13,328 nt of DNA from Clostridiales bacterium (lineage in GTDB: Bacteria; Bacillota; Clostridia; Oscillospirales; Oscillospiraceae), in contig JAQXNP010000070.1 of assembly GCA_029098065.1 (NCBI GenBank), positions 1 to 13,328 on the forward strand, given 5' to 3'. A program made the position numbers and the translations under genes. Positions 1 to 6,091 of the stretch are shown here, in pieces; the stretch's first letter is position 1, and each line of letters begins with the position of its first letter. The notes beneath the pieces are model-generated. The model saw only the letters and a program-made list of their open reading frames with translations, did not search any database and had not been told where the DNA came from.

Positions 1-247
1 CTATACCCTCAACCGCACCGCCACCGGCCAGCTCAGCAATGGCACAGCGGTCAGCAAAAGCGAGCTCCGGCCCGGCGACCTGGTCTTTTTCAAGAGCGGC
101 GGCTCCAAGCCGGTGTCCCATGTCGGCATCTACGTGGGGAACGGCCAGTTCATCCACGCCTCCACCAACACCTATTCCATCCGTTATGACAGTCTAACCT
201 CCGGATATTTCAGCAATACATATGTGTATGCCCGGCGAATCTTCTGA
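1..247 (+). CDS. NlpC/P60 family peptidoglycan endopeptidase, C-terminal part (cut by window start)
   Basis: The reading frame enters in frame 2 and stops with TGA at 245-247, giving about 81 residues. It carries the second half of an NlpC/P60 domain: LRPGDLVFF, then SHVGIYVGNGQFIHAS. The His codons at 119-121 and 155-157 are 12 residues apart, the spacing of the catalytic His and the third catalytic residue in Spr/LytE-type enzymes. The nucleophilic Cys and any N-terminal binding domains (LysM, SH3 or repeats) lie outside the window. Family members are secreted and cleave the D-Glu to diamino-acid bond of stem peptides during wall growth, cell separation or spore formation. The frame ends 23 bases before a strong terminator, so this is the last gene of its transcript. 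Family assignment is firm; the particular role is unknown. Confidence 0.9.
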   Translation, partial: YTLNRTATGQLSNGTAVSKSELRPGDLVFFKSGGSKPVSHVGIYVGNGQFIHASTNTYSIRYDSLTSGYFSNTYVYARRIF

Positions 248-270
248 GTGGATTAAACAGATACGGAAAC

Positions 271-308
271 AAAAACGCGGTGTGACTGTTCGTCACACCG
301 CGTTTTTT
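271..308. terminator. Bidirectional intrinsic terminator
   Basis: A perfect 16-bp inverted repeat (271-286 with 292-307) encloses the 5-base loop TGTTC. The stem has A5 at its left base and T5 at its right base, so either strand ends in a U tract. It lies between the end of the NlpC/P60 gene (+) and the end of the convergent gene at 308 (-), and it overlaps the boundary of the latter's stop codon. Confidence 0.93.
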
Positions 309-691
309 TATTCCTCGGGGGGAACATCTTCCGTATGAGACTCGGGGGGAGTCACAGGCTCTTCCGGATCAACTTTGGTCACGATGATGGGATCTTCATC
401 CGCCTCGATGTTGGACTGATTCTTGATCTCTTCGATGCGGGCCTTATTCTCCTCGATGGTCACCTTCGCGGCAGTAATTTTCTCGCACAGGGCCACATAG
501 GCGGCATCTGGGGCCATCCCCTTCTCCGCGTAGTAGAGCTTACCGATTTCAATGTAAGCCCTCTTGATCTCGTCCTCTTCGCTGGTGTTGGCCAGGTTCA
601 GCTTGGCAATCTCCGCCAGCTGTCTGGACTTGTTCACCCCGGTCTGGGCCAGGTCTTTCGCCTTGTCCTTGAACGCGTCAAATAAAGCCAT
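308..691 (-). CDS. Small helical protein with acidic C-terminal tail, function unknown
   Basis: 127 residues, ATG at 691 with an AGGAGGG ribosome binding site 8 bases upstream. There is no signal peptide or membrane segment. Residues 1-30 are amphipathic (starting MALFDAFKDKAKDLAQTG), residues 37-58 hold a conserved-looking EDEIKRAYIEIGKLYY block, and 68-94 form a charged helix or coiled coil rich in E, K and I. Residues 94-127 are a Pro/Glu/Asp-rich, probably disordered tail ending in PPEE. From memory, clostridial proteins with the same N-terminal region (phage-shock-like helix plus the 'YIEIGK.YY' block) often end in a zinc ribbon; here there is no CxxC pair at all, only Cys69. It is transcribed alone, convergent with the NlpC/P60 gene and divergent from the Cys-rich gene. 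A real gene, but no function can be assigned. Confidence 0.85.
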   Translation of the reverse strand: MALFDAFKDKAKDLAQTGVNKSRQLAEIAKLNLANTSEEDEIKRAYIEIGKLYYAEKGMAPDAAYVALCEKITAAKVTIEENKARIEEIKNQSNIEADEDPIIVTKVDPEEPVTPPESHTEDVPPEE

Positions 692-730
692 TGTAATTTC
701 CCTCCTGTTCTTTATAGGTGCTATGGCTTC

Positions 731-759
731 ATTTTATTCTCTTTTTCCTCTGGACGCAA
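731..759 (-). promoter_or_regulatory. Candidate sigma-A promoter for the small helical protein
   Basis: On the minus strand, TAAAAT (731-736, five of six to TATAAT) lies 17 bases from TTGCGT (754-759, three of six to TTGACA). The start point would fall near 724, giving a leader of about 30 bases before the ATG at 691. The -35 box is weak. Confidence 0.45.
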
Positions 760-888
760 TACAAAAACCACGAAATTAAAAAACTTTTCATAATCCCGTC
801 CGGGACATCGCCGGCACATCCGGCGGGCAGGGACATAGGATGGACTGGACGGGCAGGGCCCGCCCAAATTGAGATTGGAGTGAAGTCT

Positions 889-1797
889 ATGACCGCCGAC
901 GAATATATGAAGCTCTACCACAGTGAGCAGACCGGGGACGCCCCCTCCTGCCCGCTGGCCATCCAGGAGGGTGATCCGGACCGGGATCGCTGCCGGGACC
1001 GGGACCGCGACCGCTGCTGCGAACAGGACTGTGACTGTGATCAGGACCGCTGCTGTGACCAGGACTGCGACTGGGATTGGGACTGCGACCGGGACGAGGA
1101 CCATGACCACGACCATGACCGGGACCACGACCATGACCGGGACTGCTGCTGCAAGTCCTCCATGGACGCCGCCCTGCGGTTCCTGTGCCGCACCCGACTG
1201 AACCAGCTGGTGGATTTCGATTCCTTCTTCTTCCTCACCGATTCCCTCACCATTGGGGGTACGCTGAACACGAACACTGGCGGCACCCCCAGTGACAACA
1301 TCAGTTCTGCTCATGCCACACTGAAGCGTTTCTCCCCCTGCAACAACGATCTGCTGGAGGTAAGCGGCACCGCCTATTTCGCCGTGCCCACCGCCCCTGC
1401 CACCGTGCTGGAAGATGTGGACTCCATCAGCGTGTGCGCCCTGAAAGCCGCGGCCTTCCAGCTGGACACCGAGGACACCTCTGAAGAGACCGCCGAATGC
1501 CGCGCCCGCCGGGCCGTCCGGCTCATCCGCCGGGCCATCTGCTGCTCCGGAGGCGACACCGGCTCCTGCGGAAGATGCAGAGCCCACTGTGACCGTGACG
1601 ACTGCTGCTGCGTCAAGGGGATCCTGGCCGAGCTGGCCGGGCGGAACCTGAGCCGCCGGGCCACCCTCACCGTGGGGCCTCTCGTCCTCCGCGGAGTCAC
1701 TGTCCTGGGCTCCCTTGACAGTGTGCTGGTCCTCTGGAATGAGGAGGACTACCGGATCTATCTTGTCTGCGCCAATGCGGTAGAGGTCCTTGGCTGA
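889..1797 (+). CDS. Cys/Asp/Arg/His-rich protein with alternating Asp-X array, function unknown
   Basis: 302 residues. The ATG at 889 follows GGAG (877-880) by 8 bases; a GTG at 880 and an upstream in-frame ATG at 718 have no comparable site. Residues 1-28 are ordinary. Residues 29-88 contain only D, R, C, H, W, E, Q and one P: 25 Asp, 12 Cys, 10 Arg and 5 His, with Asp at every odd position from 57 to 85. Residues 96-302 look folded, with blocks LVDFDSFFFLTDSLTIGG (107-124), RFSPCNNDLLEVSGTAYF (147-164) and a conserved-looking C-terminus, LTVGPLVLRGVTVLGSLD (260-277). A second Cys cluster holds eight Cys within 218-241. In total about 26 Cys. There is no signal peptide or membrane segment. 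The composition resembles spore coat or other self-assembling, metal-binding or disulfide-crosslinked surface proteins, but no motif proves this. I found no convincing promoter; a short GC-rich hairpin (809-825) lies in the leader. Confidence 0.85.
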   Translation: MTADEYMKLYHSEQTGDAPSCPLAIQEGDPDRDRCRDRDRDRCCEQDCDCDQDRCCDQDCDWDWDCDRDEDHDHDHDRDHDHDRDCCCKSSMDAALRFLCRTRLNQLVDFDSFFFLTDSLTIGGTLNTNTGGTPSDNISSAHATLKRFSPCNNDLLEVSGTAYFAVPTAPATVLEDVDSISVCALKAAAFQLDTEDTSEETAECRARRAVRLIRRAICCSGGDTGSCGRCRAHCDRDDCCCVKGILAELAGRNLSRRATLTVGPLVLRGVTVLGSLDSVLVLWNEEDYRIYLVCANAVEVLG

Positions 1798-2388
1798 TCT
1801 GCCGCGGGAGCATCCACCTTTGATATCCGGATCCAACCGTCCGGATAACACTCCGGCCTTCACCGGCCAAGCGGGAGCGGCATCGCCGTCCCCGCTACAT
1901 ATCGAAACAGGTCAGCTCCCTGCTGAAACGATGTCCCCTGACTGCTGAAGCGATGCTCCGCGTCTCACAGAAGGACATCCTCCCTCTTATCCGCGGGATA
2001 AGGGCTGCCCGCAGTTTTCTCCTGTCGGGATATTCTTATTTTTGATTATAAAAGCCGGACAAGCCGGCTGCGGCGGCAGCCCATCTGATGGCTGAGGGAC
2101 GCGCGCCCCACCCGGGCATTTTACGCCGTTCTCTTCAAACGGTCACCTCCGGCATGGAGTGGACAGCAGGGAAGGTTTTCTTCCGGGACATGCTCTCCGT
2201 CTTCCTCCACATCCGCTTCGGTTCCCATTCACAGTGAAGTAGCCCCACCCCGGGAAAAAGACGGGTCCGGTTTTCCAACGCCTGCCTGTGTTCGCTTCCC
2301 GTTTTCTCCGCTCCTGTCCCGGGGCAGTTCGCCAAATAAATCCAGTTTGAAATTTTCGTATTTGTATCTTTCCTTTTTTGCGGATCAA
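1798..2388. other. Gene-free stretch with several hairpins
   Basis: About 590 bases lie between the Cys-rich gene and the symporter promoter, with no open frame that has a ribosome binding site and protein-like composition. I see inverted repeats at 1870-1896 (12-base arms, one A.C mismatch and one G.U), 1986-2002 (CTTATCC/GGATAAG), 2008-2029 (CCCGCAG/CTG-CGGG with a bulge), 2053-2069 (AGCCGG/CCGGCT) and 2077-2094 (CAGCC/GGCTG). There is also a 14-base direct repeat at 1920-1933 and 1942-1955 (13 of 14 identical). None of the hairpins is followed by a clean U tract, and none matches an RNA class I know. The 2130-2340 part shows nothing clear. Confidence 0.5.
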
Positions 2389-2397
2389 TGATATGAT
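2389..2397 (+). promoter_or_regulatory. Extended -10 promoter of the symporter gene
   Basis: TG-A-TATGAT (2389-2397) matches the extended -10 pattern TGnTATAAT at all but one base. The -35 region 17 bases upstream (2369-2374, TTTCCT) is poor, as is common for extended -10 promoters. The start point would be near 2404, giving a leader of about 28 bases that carries the TGAGGAGG ribosome binding site at 2417-2424. Confidence 0.6.
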
Positions 2398-2431
2398 AGA
2401 GGTACCAGTTTGAATGTGAGGAGGCTCCTTC

Positions 2432-3661
2432 ATGCAAAAGCAGACAGGAAAAAAGAAATTGAACCTTTCCATACAAATTCTGATCGGTCTGGCCATCGGG
2501 ATTGTGGTAGGTTTGATCCTTCCGGGTGATTTCGCCAGCACCTGGATCAAACCCTTCGGCACGCTGTTTCTGAATCTCATCAAGATGGTAGTGGTGCCCC
2601 TTGTCTTTACCTCCATCGTAGTGGGAACCTGCGGCCTCAATGACGCCAGAGCGCTGGGACGTCTGGGCAGCAAAACCGTTGTGTTCTATCTCTTTACTAC
2701 CGCCCTGGCCGTCACCATCGGGTTGGTCGCCGCCAACCTGTTCCCCGTCGGCCGGAATCTGGCCTTTGAAATGGAGGCTGTCACCGAGGCGGAAACCACC
2801 AGCGTGGTGGATACTCTGCTCAACATTGTCCCCACAAACCCCATCAAAGCGCTGGCTGAGGGCAACATGCTCCAGGTCATCTTCTTCGCCATCGCTCTGG
2901 GCATCGGCATCCTGCTCTGCGGGGAAAAAGGCGCTCCCCTCCAGCGCGGGATCGGCTCTCTGGCGGAGGCCATGTATGCCCTCACCGGCGCCATCATGAA
3001 GCTGGCTCCCATCGCCGTGTTCGCCCTGGTCTGCCCGGTGGTGGCCGTCAACGGCCCCAAGAGTCTGCTGCCCATGCTGGGTGTCATTCTCACAGTGTAC
3101 GGCGCCTGCATCTTCCACGCGGTTCTGGTCTATTCTGCCGCTGTGGGCGGCATCGCCCATATCAGCCCGGTGCGGTTTTTTAAGGAAGCCGCCCCTGCCA
3201 TGATCTTTGCCTTCTCTTCCGCCTCCTCCGCCGCCACCATTCCCTTCTCCATGGAGGCCAGCGAGCGGCTGGGGGTCCCCCAGAGCGTGCGCTCCTTCGT
3301 CCTTCCCCTCGGCGCCACCATCAACATGGACGGCACCGCGATCTATCAGGGCGTGTGCGCCCTCTTCATTGCCAACGCCTATGGGGTGAATCTGACCCTC
3401 CAGCAGCAGCTGGTCATCATCCTAACCTGCACCCTGGCTTCCATCGGCACCGCCGGCGTCCCCGGCGCGGGGGCCGTTATGCTGACCATGGTGCTCTCCT
3501 CCGTGGGCCTCCCCGCCGAGGGACAGGCCATGGGCCTGGTGCTGGGCATCGACCGGATTCTGGATATGGCCCGGACCTGTGTCAACATCACCGGCGACAT
3601 TGCCTGCTCGGTGGTGGTGGCCGCCTCTGAAAAGCAGCTGGAGCCCGCCCCCAATCAGTAA
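2432..3661 (+). CDS. Acidic amino acid/dicarboxylate:cation symporter (DAACS family)
   Basis: 409 residues, the full length of the family. The ATG at 2432 follows TGAGGAGG by 7 bases. The protein is a multi-spanning membrane carrier with the GltPh fold: hydrophobic segments throughout, then the Ser-rich HP1 tip SSASSAATIP (262-271), the NMDGT cation site of TM7 (298-302), the HP2 tip GVPGAGA (342-348) and TM8 DRILDMARTCVNITGD (374-389). Asp374, Asp378, Arg381, Asn385 and Asp389 align with GltPh D390, D394, R397, N401 and D405. Arg at the R397 position and Asp at D394 are the residues that bind the side-chain carboxylate and the amino group of aspartate, so acidic amino acids are the likely substrate, with Na+ (or H+) coupling. 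Simple dicarboxylates or a related substrate cannot be excluded. It is monocistronic, with its own promoter and terminator. Confidence 0.95.
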   Translation: MQKQTGKKKLNLSIQILIGLAIGIVVGLILPGDFASTWIKPFGTLFLNLIKMVVVPLVFTSIVVGTCGLNDARALGRLGSKTVVFYLFTTALAVTIGLVAANLFPVGRNLAFEMEAVTEAETTSVVDTLLNIVPTNPIKALAEGNMLQVIFFAIALGIGILLCGEKGAPLQRGIGSLAEAMYALTGAIMKLAPIAVFALVCPVVAVNGPKSLLPMLGVILTVYGACIFHAVLVYSAAVGGIAHISPVRFFKEAAPAMIFAFSSASSAATIPFSMEASERLGVPQSVRSFVLPLGATINMDGTAIYQGVCALFIANAYGVNLTLQQQLVIILTCTLASIGTAGVPGAGAVMLTMVLSSVGLPAEGQAMGLVLGIDRILDMARTCVNITGDIACSVVVAASEKQLEPAPNQ

Positions 3662-3714
3662 TTTCCCCCTCACCGGCTGAACCGTCTTTTTCAGATCCGG
3701 TCCGGCATATTAAG

Positions 3715-3747
3715 AAGCTCCCATCCGGCAACGGATGGGAGCTTTTT
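3715..3747. terminator. Intrinsic terminator after the symporter, possibly bidirectional
   Basis: A perfect 13-bp stem (3715-3727 with 3732-3744) is closed by a GCAA tetraloop (3728-3731) and followed by T5 on the plus strand (3743-3747). It lies between convergent genes. On the minus strand the tract after the stem is only TTCTTAATA, so termination of the GtrA transcript there would be weaker. Confidence 0.92.
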
Positions 3748-3752
3748 CCTCT

Positions 3753-4157
3753 TCATGTTCTCTTTTGAAACGCAAAGAACCTTTGACCGAAATAATTCAG
3801 TACGGTGTAAAGGCCCATGCCTCCCAGCTTGGTGAGACGTTCGATCCACTGCTGAGACAGGCCGGTGCGGCCCAGAATCCAACCCGCCGCCGGCTGGGCG
3901 ATGGAGTAGGCCAGCACATAACACACCGCCACGTTGAGGGCGAACTTCACCGCCGACCTGCCGAAGTCCTCCTCGCTTTTGAAGGTAAACTTCCGGTTGA
4001 GGAAGAAGCTCATCACCGCCCCCGCCACATAGGCGATGGCAGTCGAGGGCCAGTAGCCCAAGCCCTCCAGAGCAAACATGATGACGGCGGAAAGCAGGGT
4101 GTTCCCCACCCCCACCAGCAGGAACTTGGGGATGGAGGCGTCGATCAGTTTACTCAT
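3753..4157 (-). CDS. GtrA-like membrane protein (polyprenyl-phosphate sugar flippase family)
   Basis: 134 residues, a typical GtrA length. Four membrane segments are visible at about 12-30, 37-54, 70-91 and 108-126. The family signature FFLNRKFTF (51-59) follows the second segment, and NYFGQRFFAF (121-130) closes the fourth. GtrA proteins are thought to flip polyprenyl-phosphate-linked sugars, or to work with a DPM1/GtrB-type glycosyltransferase. That partner is the gene directly upstream: the ATG here (4155-4157) overlaps the end of the glycosyltransferase by 8 bases, implying translational coupling. No separate ribosome binding site is needed beyond sequence inside the upstream gene. The sugar and the final glycan cannot be read from the sequence. 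Confidence 0.92.
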   Translation of the reverse strand: MSKLIDASIPKFLLVGVGNTLLSAVIMFALEGLGYWPSTAIAYVAGAVMSFFLNRKFTFKSEEDFGRSAVKFALNVAVCYVLAYSIAQPAAGWILGRTGLSQQWIERLTKLGGMGLYTVLNYFGQRFFAFQKRT

Positions 4158-5100
4158 CGTCCAGTACCTCCCGGATGAGGAACCGGGGGCGGCCCTTGGT
4201 CTCCAGGTAGATCTTGCCGATGTATTCCCCGATGACCCCCAGAGACAGGAGGATGAGTCCGCCGATGGCCCACACCGAGCAGATCACGCTGGCCCAGCCC
4301 GCCACAGTCATGCCCATGGCCCATTTGACGATGAAGGTAATGAGCATAATGATGCTCACCAGGAAAATCAGAAAGCCCAAGCCTGTAATGAACCGGATGG
4401 GCTTGGTGGACAGGCTGGTAATCCCCTCCATGGCGAAGGCCAGCATTTTCTTCAGCGGATACTTGCTCTCTCCGGCGAAGCGCTCTCCCCGCTCATACTC
4501 CACCGTACCGGCGGTGTAGCCGATCATGGGCACAATGCCCCGGAGGAAGAGATTGACCTCCTTGAACTGGGACAGCCCCTCCAGCGCCCGTCTGGACAAG
4601 AGCCGGTAATCGGCGTGGTTGAACACGGTCTCCGCCCCCAGCGCGTTCATCACCCGGTAAAAGCCCTCGGCAGTGAAGCGCTTGAAGAAGGTATCCTTCT
4701 TCCGGGAGGACCGAACGCCGTAGACGATATCGCAGCCGGCGTAATACTTCTCCACCATCCCGTCCACCGCGTCCACGTCGTCCTGGAGATCCGCGTCCAT
4801 GGAGATGGCCATATCGCACTTCTCCTTGGCGGTCATGAGTCCGGCCAGCAGGGCGTTCTGGTGGCCCCGGTTCCGGGACAGGTTCACCCCGGAAAAGATA
4901 TGGTCGGAATCATGGAGCTCAGAAATAAGCTGCCAGGTCCTGTCTCTGGAGCCGTCGTTGACAAAGAGAATCCGGCTCCTGTCCGAGATCTTCCCCTCCG
5001 CTATCAGGGCGGACACTTTCTCCCTGAGCCTTCGGGATGTCTCCGGCAAAACCTCCTCTTCGTTGTAGCAGGGAACCACGATGTATAATATGTCCTTCAC
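4150..5100 (-). CDS. Family 2 glycosyltransferase, GtrB/DPM1-like, membrane-anchored
   Basis: 316 residues when started at the GTG at 5098-5100 (protein starts MKDILYIVVPCYNEEEVL). A GTG three codons earlier (5107-5109) is also open, but it sits 2 bases from the AGAGG ribosome binding site; the inner GTG has 11 bases of spacing and leaves no unusual extra residues before the first strand. The GT-A domain has VNDGSRD (47-53; Asn where many relatives have Asp), the metal-binding DADLQDD (102-108) and N77-RGHQNALLAG. Two membrane segments follow at about 238-260 and 271-294, then a basic tail. GtrB/DPM1 enzymes move glucose, mannose or a related sugar from a nucleotide sugar to undecaprenyl phosphate on the inner face of the membrane. 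Paired with the overlapping GtrA gene downstream, it probably supplies a lipid-linked sugar for wall or surface glycans. Confidence 0.92.
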   Translation of the reverse strand: MKDILYIVVPCYNEEEVLPETSRRLREKVSALIAEGKISDRSRILFVNDGSRDRTWQLISELHDSDHIFSGVNLSRNRGHQNALLAGLMTAKEKCDMAISMDADLQDDVDAVDGMVEKYYAGCDIVYGVRSSRKKDTFFKRFTAEGFYRVMNALGAETVFNHADYRLLSRRALEGLSQFKEVNLFLRGIVPMIGYTAGTVEYERGERFAGESKYPLKKMLAFAMEGITSLSTKPIRFITGLGFLIFLVSIIMLITFIVKWAMGMTVAGWASVICSVWAIGGLILLSLGVIGEYIGKIYLETKGRPRFLIREVLDDE

Positions 5101-5134
5101 AGACCGCACTTCCTCTTCGACAGGTTTTCAGGCC

Positions 5135-5285
5135 GCACAGCACAATCCGGAAAAAGGATCCGGCGGGAGATTCTGGTTCGGAAACGGATGCTTGTCCATG
5201 GAAATACCTGACATCTTCCAAGAAACAACACCGCGTTTCCAGCGCAGAAGATCCATCAAAACCCGCAGGCGCAATTGTGCGGCGC
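5135..5285. repeat. Intergenic repeat copy A, possibly bounded by short inverted ends
   Basis: Bases 5140-5187 align with 11315-11363 in the same orientation, with 39 matches in 49 columns (9 mismatches and one gap). The outer ends GCACAGCACAAT (5135-5146) and the reverse complement of 5274-5285 (GCGCCGCACAAT) match at 10 of 12 bases, so the 151-base interval could be a small element with imperfect inverted ends. It is non-coding and lies in the leader of the glycosyltransferase transcript. The repeat is visible directly; its nature is inferred. Confidence 0.5.
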
Positions 5286-5291
5286 GCCTTT

Positions 5292-5320
5292 ATTATACCC
5301 CCTTTCGACGAAAAAGGGAA
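5292..5320 (-). promoter_or_regulatory. Candidate promoter for the glycosyltransferase/GtrA pair
   Basis: On the minus strand a perfect TATAAT (5292-5297) lies 17 bases downstream of TTCCCT (5315-5320, three of six to TTGACA). The -35 box is inside the terminator that closes the sigF operon. The start would fall near 5285, giving a leader of about 185 bases that contains an intergenic repeat (5135-5285). Confidence 0.45.
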
Positions 5321-5338
5321 CTCGAGGTTCCCTTTTTT
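5311..5338. terminator. Terminator of the spoIIA operon (bidirectional shape)
   Basis: An 11-bp stem (5311-5321 with 5327-5337) has the 5-base loop TCGAG. A5 at its left base gives U5 for minus-strand transcripts leaving sigF (stop at 5384), and T6 on the right would serve plus-strand transcripts. Confidence 0.9.
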
Positions 5339-5383
5339 CTGCCAGCAGCTCCCTATTGTCCTGACCGCCCACAGGCAAACGGC

Positions 5384-6091
5384 TCACTGATCCAGCAGTT
5401 CCCGCAGTCTGGCCACGGCCCGGCGTTCGATCCGTGAGATCTGCACCTGACTGACCCCCAGGATCCTGGCTGCTTTGTCCTGAGTCAATCCCCGGAAATA
5501 GCGCAGGGCGATCACCTGCCGCTCCCGGTCAGGGAGTGCGGCCACGGTCTCACGGAGGGCCAGATTCTCCAGCACCTTCTCCTCCATGCCCTCATCCCCC
5601 ATCAGCTGCTCCAGAGTAAGTCCGTCTCCCAGTTCCATCTGGAGGGAAGCCACCGGGGCGTTGGCGGTCTCGGCGGCGGCAATGTCCTCGCTCTCCAGGC
5701 CGGTCTCGTCAGAGAGTTCAGACAGAGAGGGCTCCCGGCCCAGCTCCCGCTGGAGTTTGTCCCTGGCCTGACGGATGCTGCTCCCCCGCTCCCGGAGGCC
5801 CCGGCTCACCTTCACCGTCCCGTCGTCCCGGAGAAAACGGCGGATCTCCCCGGCGATCTTGGGCACGGCATAAGTGGAAAACTGGGTCCCAAACGCCGGG
5901 TCGAACCCCCGGACCGCCTTTACAAACCCCAGGCAGCCCAGCTGGTACAGATCCTCCGGGTCCACCCCTCTTCCATAGTAGCGCCTGGCGACGCTCCAGA
6001 TGAGGCCCGCATTCTCTTCCAGCAGCCGGGTACAGGCATCATTGTCTCCCCGGCGGGCTTCTGCCAGCAGGGACAGTGTCTCCGCGCTCAC
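5384..6091 (-). CDS. sigF: RNA polymerase sigma-F, forespore-specific
   Basis: 235 residues. The GTG at 6089-6091 overlaps the TGA of spoIIAB (GTGA), so translation is coupled and no strong ribosome binding site is needed. Region 2 spans about 26-95 (ENAGLIWSVARRYYGRGVDPEDL, core-binding and -10 recognition, ending RRFLRDDG), region 3 follows at about 98-150, and region 4 at about 180-232 carries the -35-binding helix-turn-helix (LTQDKAARILGVSQVQISRIE, 202-222). Sigma-F is the first compartment-specific sigma factor of sporulation. It is held by SpoIIAB in the mother cell and released in the forespore when SpoIIAA is dephosphorylated. Position as third gene after spoIIAA and spoIIAB separates it from the similar sigma-G and sigma-B. 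Confidence 0.96.
   Translation of the reverse strand: MSAETLSLLAEARRGDNDACTRLLEENAGLIWSVARRYYGRGVDPEDLYQLGCLGFVKAVRGFDPAFGTQFSTYAVPKIAGEIRRFLRDDGTVKVSRGLRERGSSIRQARDKLQRELGREPSLSELSDETGLESEDIAAAETANAPVASLQMELGDGLTLEQLMGDEGMEEKVLENLALRETVAALPDRERQVIALRYFRGLTQDKAARILGVSQVQISRIERRAVARLRELLDQ

Noticed and set aside
785..800. Sporulation sigma-E/sigma-K promoter upstream of the Cys-rich gene
   Set aside because: Only CATA of the -10 pattern (789-792) is present; the remaining -10 bases and a -35 element do not fit.
973..1152. CRISPR array or tandem repeat locus
   Set aside because: The periodicity is 6 bases, follows codons in one frame, and has no spacers or conserved repeat unit.
721..1863. 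A 380-codon minus-strand frame opposite the Cys-rich gene, with a long Val/Ala/Pro stretch
   Set aside because: The hydrophobic run is the mirror of the GAC-based repeat. The plus frame has a well-placed ribosome binding site and a protein-like C-terminal domain; the minus frame runs into the promoter region of its neighbour.
2008..2115. A known riboswitch or tRNA in the gene-free stretch
   Set aside because: I looked on both strands for TPP, cobalamin, SAM, c-di-GMP, guanidine and tRNA T-arm signatures and found none.
2135..3160. A 341-codon minus-strand frame opposite the symporter and its upstream region
   Set aside because: Its composition is shadow-like and it covers the antisense of conserved symporter motifs; no start signal is visible.
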